Below, one piece after another: positions 50,323 to 59,271 of a stretch of DNA of 64,000 bases. The position numbers and the translations under genes are program-made. The DNA is from Rothia nasimurium. GTDB taxonomy: Bacteria; Actinomycetota; Actinomycetes; Actinomycetales; Micrococcaceae. The number at the start of each line of letters is the position of its first letter. Position 1 is the first letter of the stretch. Below the pieces are notes generated by a model. The model was not told the DNA's origin and searched no databases. It saw nothing but the letters and a program-made list of their open reading frames with translations. The stretch covers positions 1 to 64,000 of the forward strand of contig NZ_CAKMTD010000007.1 in assembly GCF_928391935.1 (NCBI RefSeq). The letters run 5' to 3'.

Positions 50323-51000
50323 ATGGATATTGAAGTACTACGTCGCGCCCCGCTGTTTGCTTCACTCGACGATGAAGCATTTGCAGCATTGACCGAAGAC
50401 ATCACCGAAGTAGACCTGTCCCGCGGCGCTACCCTCTTCTATGAGGGCGACCAGGGTGACCAGCTCTACTTCGTCATTTCAGGCAAGATGAAGCTGGGCC
50501 GCACCGCCTCTGACGGCCGTGAGAACCTGGTTGCCATCATGGGCCCCGGTGAAATCTTCGGTGAGATGGCCCTGTTCGACCCCTCACCCCGCTCCACCAG
50601 CGCAACCGCTGTGTCTGAGACCCGTCTGGCTGGTGTGAAGCACGAGTCCCTGCGTAAGGCTATGGAGAAGTCCCCCAACATCTCCGCTCAGGTTCTGCAG
50701 GCCCTGGCCCGCCGCCTGCGTCGCACCAACGAGAACCTGGCTGACCTGGTCTTCTCTGATGTTCCCGGTCGTGTTGCTAAGGCCCTGCTTGACCTGGCTG
50801 ACCGTTTCGGCCGCCCCGCAACCGACGGTGTGCTGGTTGCCCACGAACTGACCCAGGAAGAACTGGCTCAGCTGGTTGGTGCTTCCCGTGAGACTGTGAA
50901 CAAGGCTCTGGCCGAGTTCGTTTCCCGTGGCTGGATCCGTCTGGAGGCTCGCGCTGTGGTCATTCTTGACCTGCAGCGTCTGCGTCAGCGCTCCCGCTAA
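50323..51000 (+). CDS. Crp/Fnr-family global regulator (GlxR-like)
   Basis: 225 residues. The N-terminal cyclic-nucleotide domain has FYEGDQGDQLYFVISGKMKLGR and the cAMP-binding cassette GEIFGEMALFDPSPRSTSATA (Glu, Arg, Ser/Thr all present). A long helix leads to a winged HTH: LTQEELAQLVGASRETVNKALAEF. No Fnr-type Fe-S cysteines. This matches Corynebacterium GlxR and mycobacterial Crp, which control carbon, acetate and respiratory genes, possibly including acs and men/ccs genes here. Codon use is strongly optimised (ctg, ggt, cgt), unlike neighbours, implying abundance. Monocistronic with a strong terminator. Confidence 0.94.
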   Translation: MDIEVLRRAPLFASLDDEAFAALTEDITEVDLSRGATLFYEGDQGDQLYFVISGKMKLGRTASDGRENLVAIMGPGEIFGEMALFDPSPRSTSATAVSETRLAGVKHESLRKAMEKSPNISAQVLQALARRLRRTNENLADLVFSDVPGRVAKALLDLADRFGRPATDGVLVAHELTQEELAQLVGASRETVNKALAEFVSRGWIRLEARAVVILDLQRLRQRSR

Positions 51001-51037
51001 GCCGGGCGCGGACGTCCGTACCTGCTTTCACAAGATC

Positions 51038-51077
51038 AAAAACCGGGTGGTCAGCTTGAGCTGACCACCCGGTTTTT
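51038..51077. terminator. crp terminator
   Basis: 19-bp perfect arms (51038-51056, 51059-51077) with core ccgggtggtcagct, followed by a run of T. Also serves the convergent minus-strand gene. Confidence 0.9.
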
Positions 51078-51113
51078 TGTACCTACGCGGGGGCAGCGGG
51101 CGGACGCCGGTGG

Positions 51114-52178
51114 TTAGCGGGTCTGCCAGGTGAGGCCGTCGGATGAGGTGATGAGGGTGGTGCTGTTTGAGGGCACCCAGGCAGGGTAGCCAACTTCGAG
51201 GGTGTAGGTGCCGTTGGCGTAGTCGGCCTCTAACAGGTAGGAGGCGGCTGGGTCTAGCTCATGGGTAGTCCAGGTGAACCCATTATCGGCGCTGGTCAGC
51301 AGAGTTGCCCCTTCGGCACGGGCTTGGCAGTAAACCAGAACTGTCTCACTAAGACGCTGGTGGCCGCAGAGCTCTAGGGGTTTGGCTCCAACCGTAGAGA
51401 TTTTTCCGCCTATGAGCCAGTGGCCCTGGTCTGGGCTGTAGGTTGCGGCGTAGATGTCGTTGCTGTTAGCCAGAACCAGGCCAAAGGTTCCACTCTCGTC
51501 GATATCGGTGACGTTCTCAGCCTCAACCGGGGTAAGCGGAGCAGGAGTATAGGGTTGGCCGGGGGACTCGGGGGCGGACGTGGGGGCCTCCCCGGGCACC
51601 TGGACGTCGCCCAGGTTGCCAGGTGGGGTTGAGGTACCCCCGGGGTCGTGGCTTTGGGGCCAACAGTCATAGGTTTCCCCAAGATCCCGGGCAAATATGA
51701 GGTTGACCTGTTGCGCTTCCCTGCAATAGTCGTGGAATAGCCCTACGGGGAACTGGTAGTAGGTTTTCCCCTCATCTTCATAGCGGATCCAGCCGGTACT
51801 GAAGACCAGAACGATGAAGAAGCTAAAAGTCATTACCAGGGCAAGAGCGCTTGCCAGCAAGACCAGAATAGTCTGGACCAACCAGTGCGCCGCCTCGGCC
51901 AGGGCACCCCCTCCATTGAGGTAGGGTTGGGCGATTTTTTCTAGACCCTTGAGAACATAAACAGTACAACAAACCAGCAGGGTAAGGGCCGCCAGGGAAA
52001 AAAGCCCCAGACAGAAAACCCCAGCCTCGGGGATAAGCAAGAAACCCAAGGCGTCCAGCCCATACCGGCCACCGGCAATCACTGCCAGGAGAAAGCAAGA
52101 GCCCAGAGTCACCCGCCCCAAAAGTCTCTGCGAGAACGAGGAGGGCTTGACCCTGGAGCTCTGGCTTTGAAGCGGCAC
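51114..52178 (-). CDS. Membrane protein with extracytoplasmic Asp-box-like repeats, unknown
   Basis: 354 residues. Three or four hydrophobic helices in the first 140 residues (LLGRVTLGSCFLLAVIAGG; IPEAGVFCLGLFSLAALTLLV; VQTILVLLASALALVMTFSFF) are followed by a Pro/Gly/Thr linker. A C-terminal domain (about 220-354) contains LTSADNGFTWTTHEL and ITSSDGLTWQTR, matching the S-x-D-x-G-x-T-W Asp-box of BNR/sialidase-type propellers, and a related ATYSPDQGHW. Only about 130 residues, so too short for a whole propeller. GTG 52178 is chosen, just after the NUDIX stop with AGAGGAAAG upstream. Function unknown. Confidence 0.6.
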   Translation of the reverse strand: MPLQSQSSRVKPSSFSQRLLGRVTLGSCFLLAVIAGGRYGLDALGFLLIPEAGVFCLGLFSLAALTLLVCCTVYVLKGLEKIAQPYLNGGGALAEAAHWLVQTILVLLASALALVMTFSFFIVLVFSTGWIRYEDEGKTYYQFPVGLFHDYCREAQQVNLIFARDLGETYDCWPQSHDPGGTSTPPGNLGDVQVPGEAPTSAPESPGQPYTPAPLTPVEAENVTDIDESGTFGLVLANSNDIYAATYSPDQGHWLIGGKISTVGAKPLELCGHQRLSETVLVYCQARAEGATLLTSADNGFTWTTHELDPAASYLLEADYANGTYTLEVGYPAWVPSNSTTLITSSDGLTWQTR

Positions 52179-52180
52179 GG

Positions 52181-53146
52181 CTAGATTCTTTCCTCTTGCA
52201 CCGCCAGGTAGCAGGTTCCGCATTCCTTCTGCTTAACCTCGGCCCGGTAGAGGGAAACCTGGCGGCGCTTGGCCAAGAAAGCCACTGCCCCCGAGGCGGC
52301 TGCAACCTGCTGGAGAACATACATGACCCCGGGGGTCACCAGCTGCTCAAACGGAACACCAACCGTATCCTCACACCCGATTTCATCGCCCAGGGCGGTA
52401 CTGGTCGGGTCGCTCAGCAGGTCACGGGCACTCACCCAGCGCCCCCACACCCCCTTACCCTCCAACAGGGAGGGGGTCTGCCCCACCGGCACCGCGCAGG
52501 TGAAGAAGTGCACGTCATACCGCTTGTGGTAGAAGCCGGGCGACTGCCAGCGGGCCAAAGGTTTAAGCAGGTCAGCCCTCACCTTAAGGCCCCGACGGCT
52601 CAGATAGTCGGCCAGGGTCTTCTCCTGCTGGGATATCTTCTGGCGGGTCACCATGCACTCGTGGCCACTGGTGAGCTCAATGGTTGCCCCCTCATTCTCA
52701 CCTGCCAGGAGCACCCCAGTTTCCTCAAAAACCTCACGCACGGCTGTCACCACAACAGCAGCAGCCGCCCCGAGGTCGTCCTCGTCGAATACCCGGGCCC
52801 AGTGGTCGCCGCCGGGGCCCACCCAGCCGATGGGGGCCGCGTCCTCAGCTACCCCCAGCCCCCCGGGGAAGGCAACCTTCCCCATGGGGGATTTAACCCG
52901 GTAGGTCATAAAGGTTTCTACGCCCCTGGCCCCGTCCCGCACGAAGACGACGGCGGCGGCGGGGCTGGGGCGGCGTTCGAGGCTTCCACCTTCCTCAAGC
53001 CAGGTCCGGGCTGAGTCCTGCTGGCGGGAGGGAATAGGGTGGGTTCTGACCACCGGCAGGCGGGCTGTTGCCGGGCGGGCAGGATCCGGTGCCCCCGGCA
53101 GAGGAATGCGCTTGAGCGCACCGGTATAAAGGGGTTGGTTAGACAT
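52181..53146 (-). CDS. NUDIX hydrolase (NUDT19-like)
   Basis: 321 residues. The NUDIX fold begins AAAVVFVRDGARGVETFMTYR. The box is split, as in NUDT7/19-type enzymes: GGLGVAEDA, then about 30 residues, then AVREVFEETGVLL. Later segments (WQSPGFYHKRYDVHFFTCAVP, then GRWVSARDLL) match this subfamily. It probably hydrolyses acyl-CoA or nucleotide diphosphates. ATG 53146 overlaps the RidA stop by 8 bases, so the two are translationally coupled. The Cys-x2-Cys near the end (KECGTCY) is unexplained. Confidence 0.85.
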   Translation of the reverse strand: MSNQPLYTGALKRIPLPGAPDPARPATARLPVVRTHPIPSRQQDSARTWLEEGGSLERRPSPAAAVVFVRDGARGVETFMTYRVKSPMGKVAFPGGLGVAEDAAPIGWVGPGGDHWARVFDEDDLGAAAAVVVTAVREVFEETGVLLAGENEGATIELTSGHECMVTRQKISQQEKTLADYLSRRGLKVRADLLKPLARWQSPGFYHKRYDVHFFTCAVPVGQTPSLLEGKGVWGRWVSARDLLSDPTSTALGDEIGCEDTVGVPFEQLVTPGVMYVLQQVAAASGAVAFLAKRRQVSLYRAEVKQKECGTCYLAVQEERI

Positions 53147-53615
53147 ATTCCACGATAATCTCAACCTCGACCGGGGAGTCGAGGGGAAGGACGGGCACAC
53201 CAACGGCAGAGCGGGCGTGAACGCCAGCGTCGCCGAAGATATCGCCCAAAAGCAGGGAGGCCCCGTTAATGACGCCGGGCTGGCCGGTAAAAGCAGGGTC
53301 AGAGGCGACGAAGCCAACAACCTTGACGACGCGGGTCACCCGGTCAAGATTCCCAATAACGGATTTGACGGCGGCCAGGGCATTCATCACTGACAGGCCG
53401 GCAAGTTTCTGGGCGGTTTCGGGGTCAACGAAGCCTTCAGCGCCGGAGTCTGAGACTTTACCGGTAGCTGGTAGTTCCCCCTGAACGAAGGGCAGCTGGC
53501 CCGAGGTGTAAACGTAGTTTCCACTGGTCACAGCCGGAACGTAGGCGGCGACGGGGGCAGCAAGTTCCGGAAGTTCTAGGCCGAGTTCCTTGATGCGTTC
53601 TTCAATCTTTGACAC
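53139..53615 (-). CDS. RidA-family protein (enamine/imine deaminase-like)
   Basis: 158 residues with the YjgF/RidA fold: AAYVPAVTSGNYVYTSGQLPF, the middle VMNALAAVKSVIGNLDRVTRVVKVVGFVAS, and the end HARSAVGVPVLPLDSPVEVEIIVEY. The catalytic Arg is in ARSAVGVPVLP. It is longer than classic RidA (about 130) and matches the LLQB-type subgroup. It probably hydrolyses reactive 2-aminoacrylate-like imines. GTG 53615; preceded by the DUF4177 gene and coupled to the NUDIX gene. Confidence 0.88.
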   Translation of the reverse strand: MSKIEERIKELGLELPELAAPVAAYVPAVTSGNYVYTSGQLPFVQGELPATGKVSDSGAEGFVDPETAQKLAGLSVMNALAAVKSVIGNLDRVTRVVKVVGFVASDPAFTGQPGVINGASLLLGDIFGDAGVHARSAVGVPVLPLDSPVEVEIIVEYV

Positions 53616-53630
53616 GGTTCACCTTTCCTG

Positions 53631-53655
53631 GCGCCCCTTCCTATGGCAGGGGCGT
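53631..53655. terminator. Hairpin upstream of ridA
   Basis: gcgcccct (53631-53638) and aggggcgt (53648-53655) pair. With a second imperfect stem aaaccggg/cccggttt (53694-53701, 53723-53730) these probably end the DUF4177 transcript. Confidence 0.45.
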
Positions 53656-53742
53656 CCTTGTTTCTGGCCCTGGGCCCAGGCCCGGGGTGTGCAAAACCGG
53701 GCCCTGACTGCTGAGTCTGGAACCCGGTTTCGTCACGAACTG

Positions 53743-53946
53743 TTATTGAGCTTTCTTACGCTTGAAGTAAGCAATAGGGTTGCCCTGAGTGGGGGCGACC
53801 ATGTTCCCGGCGGGGGTGGCGCCGGTCGGAGCCGGGGCGCCGGGGAGGACGGCTACGAGCTCCCAGCCGTCTTCACCCCAGTTGTCGAGGATTTGCTTGG
53901 TCGCGTGAATCATCAGAGGCACGGTTGCGTATTCCCATTTTTCCAT
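53743..53946 (-). CDS. DUF4177 small protein
   Basis: 67 residues, beginning MEKWEYATVPLMIHATKQIL and then DNWGEDGWELVAVLPG. This is the DUF4177 pattern (E-Y-x-x-V-x(8)-L-x-x-x-G-x-x-G-W-E-L-V). The C-terminus is Pro/Gly-rich and ends in a basic FKRKKAQ. ATG 53946 fits the family start; a longer open frame upstream is not conserved in style. Function unknown; it is often found near this RidA/NUDIX group in actinobacteria. Confidence 0.85.
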   Translation of the reverse strand: MEKWEYATVPLMIHATKQILDNWGEDGWELVAVLPGAPAPTGATPAGNMVAPTQGNPIAYFKRKKAQ

Positions 53947-54170
53947 AGCACCAAGCCTAGTCCACCCTGCGACAAAATACGAAGAGGCTGGCAGTCTTGA
54001 TAAGAAGCATGAACAGGGTCCGTCGGCAGGTGGCGGACGGCAGGGGTGCAGTAGAGACCTCCCGACAGTTTCAGGGTGGAGCAGGAGCATGAAATTTATG
54101 GTGATTATTCACAGGCTGGCTTCACCTGCTTTCCGGTGCGCTTTTGCCGGGTTGCGGATAAACTAGGGGA

Positions 54171-56312
54171 ATGGCTTCTTCAAAGAACGTTCGTACAAGG
54201 CGTCGCAACCCGGGTGATGTGCTGCAGTTTTTAGCGCTGAGCATTATCGCTGGTTTCGTGGCTGCCCTCATTCTCGTACCGCCGACCACGGCGCTCAGCG
54301 CAACCGCGACCGCGTCCATGAACTGGTTTAAGAGCTTGCCCGCTACCTTGAGCGACGGCCCGCTCTCCCAGGGGTCGGTTATTTATGCGAGCGATGGGAA
54401 GACCGAAATTGCGTCCTACTACGCCCGTAACAGCACTGAGGTTCCTCTGTCTGAGATATCGCCCCACATGATTGATGCGATTCTCTCGTCTGAAGACCGT
54501 AATTTCTATGAACATGGTGCGGTCTCCCCCATGGGTATTGCCCGCGCTCTTGTCAACAACCTCCTTAACCCCGAAAACCGTCAGGGTGCCTCCACCCTGA
54601 CCCAGCAGTACGTCAACAACCTTTTGGTTGATGCTGCTGAGCAGGAAGGCATTGAAGCTGAGACCCTGGGTGCTAAAAAGGACTACCTTGACAAGATCAA
54701 GGAAATTAAGCTGGCTATCTCAATGGAGCAGAACCTCACCAAGGACGAGGTGCTTGAGGGCTACCTCAATATCATCAACCTGGGTGGTTCAACCTTCGGT
54801 GTTGAGGCTGCCGCCTACTACTACTGGGGTATTAAGGCTTCTGAGTTGAGTATCTCCCAGTCAGCTATTTTGGCTGGCATGGTGGTTTCCCCTAACGTCT
54901 ACCGCCCCGATGTTAACCCGGAACTGTCTAAGGCCCGTCGTGACGTTGTGCTGGGCACCATGTACCGTGACGGCAAGATCACCGAGGATGAGTACTCCGA
55001 CGCCCTGAATGAAGACATTGAGCTCGACATTCACACCACCCCCATGGGCTGTTCTGTAGCTGGCGACTTCGCCCACTTCTGCTACTACGTGATTTCAGAT
55101 TTCCTGGGTGATGAGACCTACGGCGCTACTGAAGAAGACCGCGCTAACAACCTCTACCGTGGTGGCTACAAGATCATCACCACCATTGATGCCAGCGCCC
55201 AGCGCGAGGCCAAGAAGCAGGTAGAGGCCACCCAGCCCTCCACCAATAACCCTGACGACGTAAACGCCGCTATGGTCGCTGTTGCCCCCGGCACCGGCAA
55301 GATTATTGCCATGGCCCAGAACTCCGGCTACGGCAATCCTAAGGAAACCAACTTCCGCGATAACTTCTTCAACTACAACGCCGATGTTGCCCACGGTGGT
55401 ACCGGTGGCTTCCAGCCCGGTTCAACCTTCAAGCCGATTGTGCTGGCCCAGTGGATTAAGGACGGCAAGGGCGTCAATGCCACCATTGACGGCACCTCCC
55501 TCTACTATCCGCAGGAATTCAAGTGGCCTGCTAAGTGTGAGAAGGACGGCTACGTCCTCAGCGATTCTGGCAAGGGCTACGAGTTTAGTAACACTGACGG
55601 CGGTGGCCAGACCTGGGGCACCGTGGCCTACGGTATCAAGAACTCCTATAACTCCTACGCCATGAAAATGGCCTCGGTAACCGACGGCTGTGACATTGCT
55701 GATTTGCGCGACAAGCTCCGCATTACTGACGGCGCTGGCAAGGTCCCCTACAAACTCAACCGTCCGTCCGCCTACATTGGTGGTTGGGAGATCGGCACTA
55801 CCCCCCTGATTCTGGCAAATGCCTACGCTACGTTTGCCAGCGGCGGTATGTACTGCGAGCCGCTGTCTATCGATAAGGTCTTGAAGACTACGGGCGATGA
55901 TGAGACCGAGGTTAAGGCCTACGAGTCCCAGTGTGAGCGGGTCCTGGAAGAAGATGTTGCCAACGGTGTGAGCTTCGTCCTTAAGCAGGTTCTGGTGGAT
56001 GGCTCCGGTCATAACATAGGAATTGGTATGCCAGAAGCTACTGCGGCTAAGACCGGTACTACCGACTACTCGACCCAGACCTGGACTATCGGATACACCC
56101 GGGGCCTCTCGGTTGCTTCCTGGGTTGGTTCCTTGAACAACGGTTCCCGCCCCCTGAACGGCCTGTCCATCAACGGCCAGCGCCTCGCCTATGTTGATGG
56201 TGCAACCTATGCAGGTAGCCAGTGGCAGCGGTTTATGCAGGCCCAGGCCAAGAACTTCAACACAGACCCCTTCGATCTGCCCTCCCAGAAGGTTCTGGGC
56301 TACAGCCAGTAA
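54171..56312 (+). CDS. ponA: Bifunctional penicillin-binding protein (class A PBP)
   Basis: 713 residues. A short cytoplasmic basic start and one helix (about 21-44) precede a GT51 transglycosylase with catalytic Glu108 (SSEDRNFYEHG) and then ASTLTQQYVNNLL. The transpeptidase domain has STFK (Ser418), the SYN motif (KNSYNSYAM) and AAKTGTTDYSTQTW. It polymerises and crosslinks peptidoglycan outside the membrane. No PASTA or large C-terminal extension, so it is shorter than mycobacterial PonA1. Codon bias is strong. The metallophosphoesterase follows 8 bases downstream, a conserved actinobacterial pair. Confidence 0.94.
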   Translation: MASSKNVRTRRRNPGDVLQFLALSIIAGFVAALILVPPTTALSATATASMNWFKSLPATLSDGPLSQGSVIYASDGKTEIASYYARNSTEVPLSEISPHMIDAILSSEDRNFYEHGAVSPMGIARALVNNLLNPENRQGASTLTQQYVNNLLVDAAEQEGIEAETLGAKKDYLDKIKEIKLAISMEQNLTKDEVLEGYLNIINLGGSTFGVEAAAYYYWGIKASELSISQSAILAGMVVSPNVYRPDVNPELSKARRDVVLGTMYRDGKITEDEYSDALNEDIELDIHTTPMGCSVAGDFAHFCYYVISDFLGDETYGATEEDRANNLYRGGYKIITTIDASAQREAKKQVEATQPSTNNPDDVNAAMVAVAPGTGKIIAMAQNSGYGNPKETNFRDNFFNYNADVAHGGTGGFQPGSTFKPIVLAQWIKDGKGVNATIDGTSLYYPQEFKWPAKCEKDGYVLSDSGKGYEFSNTDGGGQTWGTVAYGIKNSYNSYAMKMASVTDGCDIADLRDKLRITDGAGKVPYKLNRPSAYIGGWEIGTTPLILANAYATFASGGMYCEPLSIDKVLKTTGDDETEVKAYESQCERVLEEDVANGVSFVLKQVLVDGSGHNIGIGMPEATAAKTGTTDYSTQTWTIGYTRGLSVASWVGSLNNGSRPLNGLSINGQRLAYVDGATYAGSQWQRFMQAQAKNFNTDPFDLPSQKVLGYSQ

Positions 56313-56320
56313 GGAAACCA

Positions 56321-57274
56321 GTGAATTCTTTGAATTCGCGTGACGTGGCGGCTCCCGCCGGGTCTCTCGCTTCAACTGCCGCAGCGGTTTTAGCGGGAAG
56401 CCTGGTTGCGGGGGCCGCCACGGTCGCATACGCCCACTTTATTGAACTCAATAATTTTCAGGTTCGGCACGAGACCCTGCCGGTGCTCCCGGCAGGAAGC
56501 CCGGATCTACGCGTCCTGCATATCTCTGATATGCACATGATTCCGGGCCAGAAGCGCAAGCGGGACTTCATGCATTCCTTAGCTGAGTTGCAGCCGGATC
56601 TGGTGATGAACACCGGCGATAACCTCTCGCATATGCGTGGCCTGCCTGCCCTCCTGGATGCGCTTGACCCCCTGTTGGATTTCCCCGGTGTTTACGTGCC
56701 GGGCTCCAACTGCTATTTCGCTCCCGTCCCGAAGAACCCTGCCCGTTACCTGTGGAAGCAGAATACCGGCGATGAAATCGTTGAGGACGGCCGGGCGGTT
56801 CTTCCTACCCAGGATATGCATGACGCTTTTGATGCCCGGGGCTGGGTTGGGCTGATTAACCGCTTTGATACCTTGACGGTTAAGGGGGTGCGTCTTGAGT
56901 TTTCCGGGGTGGACGACCCCCACCTCGACTATGACCGCCACCCCGGCTTCTCCCCCACTGCTTTCAGCGGTGAGGGGGGCGAGCCCGTCCGCCTGGGTGT
57001 TTGTCATGCCCCCTACCTGCGTACCCTGGCCCGCTTTGTGGACGACGGCGCCCAGGCAATTTTTGCCGGGCACACCCACGGGGGGCAGGTCTGTCTGCCC
57101 GGGGGCCATGCCCTGGTCAGTAATTGCGATCTTCCCCCGGCGAGGGCCAAGGGGGTCAGCTTCGAGAAGGACGTTCCCGTCCAGATTTCTGCAGGGCTGG
57201 GCACCTCCCGTTTTGCCCAGGTACGTCTCTTTTGCCCGCCGGAGGCGGTGCTGGTGACGCTGACGGCCCGGTAG
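56321..57274 (+). CDS. Metallophosphoesterase (calcineurin-like)
   Basis: 317 residues. An N-terminal hydrophobic segment (about 14-38) may anchor it. Metal-site motifs are DLRVLHISDMHM (D-x-H), LVMNTGDNLSH (GDN), the Asn in GSNCYF (GNH variant: GSN), VCHAP and IFAGHTHGGQV (GHxH). These match the YkuE-like membrane metallophosphoesterases. The usual GNH reads G-S-N-C here; the catalytic His of that motif is not obvious. GTG 56321 with AAGGAAACCA upstream, 8 bases after ponA, so co-transcribed and perhaps linked to envelope lipid or wall metabolism. Confidence 0.88.
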   Translation: MNSLNSRDVAAPAGSLASTAAAVLAGSLVAGAATVAYAHFIELNNFQVRHETLPVLPAGSPDLRVLHISDMHMIPGQKRKRDFMHSLAELQPDLVMNTGDNLSHMRGLPALLDALDPLLDFPGVYVPGSNCYFAPVPKNPARYLWKQNTGDEIVEDGRAVLPTQDMHDAFDARGWVGLINRFDTLTVKGVRLEFSGVDDPHLDYDRHPGFSPTAFSGEGGEPVRLGVCHAPYLRTLARFVDDGAQAIFAGHTHGGQVCLPGGHALVSNCDLPPARAKGVSFEKDVPVQISAGLGTSRFAQVRLFCPPEAVLVTLTAR

Positions 57275-57332
57275 GCTGGGGCGGGGTAGCCCGCCTGGTT
57301 TTTGCAGGACTGCAAATGTAAGATTGGTTACT

Positions 57333-59267
57333 ATGGCCTCCAGATTGTTGCGTGTAAAACCCCTCCCCACCCCCGATCCCGTCCCCCACGGGGCAAGGGA
57401 AGAACAGGAGGTCACCCTCTGGAACTATGCCAAGCCCATTAGGGGCCGCTGGGTAGCGGGTCTCTTCGTTGCCCTGTCGGCGGCGGTCATTGCCATTTCT
57501 ATCCCCCAGGCCCTGGGCTGGATTGTGGACGCCATGCTCACCGACTCCCCCACCGTTGGGGCAGTCTGGGCCGGGGGCGGGCTGGTCTTTGCCTTAGGCC
57601 TGCTTCAATCGACCCTCTTCTTTTTGCGCCGTCAGCTGGTTATTGAACCGGCCAGCACGGTTGAAAACACCATGCGGATAGACCTCTTCGACCGTCTACT
57701 CCGTTTCCCGGTGGCCTTTCACGATCGCTGGCCCTCCGGCCAGCTCCTCACCCGGGCCATGAGCGATCTGGGCACCATTCGGCGCTGGACGGCCTTCGGC
57801 CTGATTCAGATCATTACGGTGGCTGTGCAGGTGACAGTCGGCAGTGTCTACATGTTCACCGGGGCCTGGCAGCTAGGCCTGCTCTTCCTGGCCGCCCTGC
57901 CCCTGGCTTTCTTCTGCGTCTGGCGGTTCGTGCTGCGGTTTAGGGCTCTGACCCGACAAGCCCAGGAAAAAACCGGCGACCTTGCCACCACGGTTGAAGA
58001 GTCGGTGCAGGGCCTGCGCGTCCTCAAGGCCCTCGGACGCGGCCCCCACGCCCTGGCAGGCTTCACCGAGGGGGCCGCTGACTTGCGGGACCTCGAAATT
58101 GAGCGGGGCCGGGCCATGGGTCTTGTGCGGCTCCAAACCGGCTTGATCAGCGGTGTGACCCTTGCCCTGGGCCTGATCTGGGGCCTGAACCTGGTGGAAC
58201 AGGGCCAGCTGACCGTCGGTGCCCTCACCAGTTTCTTCGCGACCGCCGCCATCCTCTTCGCCCAGGTGGAGCGCTCGGGCATGTTGCTGTCTATGTACCT
58301 GGCGGCCAGCGTCTCCATGGACCGCCACCGGCAGGTCATGGTGGGCGAAGCCGGGGAGGACATCAGCCTCACCGCCCGCCCCAGCCGCAGCACCTCCGCC
58401 CAGGCAGCAGCCCTGAACTTCAACCGGGTTGCCTTCTCCTACGGCCAGGAGGAAGGCCCCGTCCTCACCGATTTTTCCTTGGACGTAGCCCCCGGCGAAA
58501 TTATCGCCCTGGTCGGGGCGACCGGGTCGGGTAAGTCCACCGTCCTGCACCTGGTCCAGCGGCTCTACGCAGCGAGCGCCGGAACCATCGCCCTCAACGG
58601 CCGGGACATCGCGGCCCTCCCCCTGCCTGAGCTCCGCTCCCAGGTGGCGATCGCCTTTGAAGACCCCCTGCTGTTTTCAGCCAGTGTGCGGGAGAACGTC
58701 CTGCTGGGCGTTGATCGGAGCCACTACACCGAGGCGGAGCTCGATGCCCTGGTGGCCCGAGCCCTGGACGTTGCCGCCGCAAGCTACGTCTGGAACCTGC
58801 CCGAGGGCGTCGATACTGTCATCGGGGAGGAGGGCATGAGCCTGTCTGGTGGCCAGCGTCAGCGCCTTTCCCTGGCGCGGGCGATTGCCGCCGAACCGGC
58901 CGTCCTGCTTCTGGATGACCCCCTCTCGGCCCTGGATGTGACCACCGAGGAGGAGGTCATTGGCAAGCTCAAGAGCGAGCTGACCTCCACGACGACCCTG
59001 CTCACCGCCCACCGGCCCTCGACCGTGGCCCTGGCGGACCGCGTCGTCCTGCTTGAGAAGGGTAGGGTGCTGGCGGTGGGGCCGCATACTGATCTGTTGA
59101 GCAACCCGGTCTATCGGGAGCTGATGAGCACCGAGACTTCCCTGCCCCCGCTCCCGGGCACTGACGCTAAAGTGAACGCCGATGCTGGCACCGGCGCTGG
59201 GCGCGGCCCCGGGCAGAATCCCGGGCAGGACGCCCCCGCCCCAGCAACCGATGTGAAGGAGGGTTAG
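57333..59267 (+). CDS. ABC exporter half-transporter with degenerate Walker B (heterodimer subunit 1)
   Basis: 644 residues. Six membrane helices (about 50-330) are followed by an ATPase: Walker A LVGATGSGKST, Q-loop VAIAFEDPLLF, canonical signature MSLSGGQRQRLSLARA, Walker B VLLLDDPLSALD and H-loop LLTAHRPS. The residue after Walker B is Asp, not the catalytic Glu, so this site should be non-hydrolytic. The tail is Gly/Pro-rich. This is the TM287/BmrC-type subunit. ATG 57333 is preferred over TTG 57324. The partner starts 4 bases after its stop. Confidence 0.9.
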   Translation: MASRLLRVKPLPTPDPVPHGAREEQEVTLWNYAKPIRGRWVAGLFVALSAAVIAISIPQALGWIVDAMLTDSPTVGAVWAGGGLVFALGLLQSTLFFLRRQLVIEPASTVENTMRIDLFDRLLRFPVAFHDRWPSGQLLTRAMSDLGTIRRWTAFGLIQIITVAVQVTVGSVYMFTGAWQLGLLFLAALPLAFFCVWRFVLRFRALTRQAQEKTGDLATTVEESVQGLRVLKALGRGPHALAGFTEGAADLRDLEIERGRAMGLVRLQTGLISGVTLALGLIWGLNLVEQGQLTVGALTSFFATAAILFAQVERSGMLLSMYLAASVSMDRHRQVMVGEAGEDISLTARPSRSTSAQAAALNFNRVAFSYGQEEGPVLTDFSLDVAPGEIIALVGATGSGKSTVLHLVQRLYAASAGTIALNGRDIAALPLPELRSQVAIAFEDPLLFSASVRENVLLGVDRSHYTEAELDALVARALDVAAASYVWNLPEGVDTVIGEEGMSLSGGQRQRLSLARAIAAEPAVLLLDDPLSALDVTTEEEVIGKLKSELTSTTTLLTAHRPSTVALADRVVLLEKGRVLAVGPHTDLLSNPVYRELMSTETSLPPLPGTDAKVNADAGTGAGRGPGQNPGQDAPAPATDVKEG

Positions 59268-59271
59268 GCTC

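Noticed and set aside
50141..50389. 82-residue minus-strand frame upstream of crp
   Set aside because: Overlaps the crp start, no RBS and no codon bias; judged chance.
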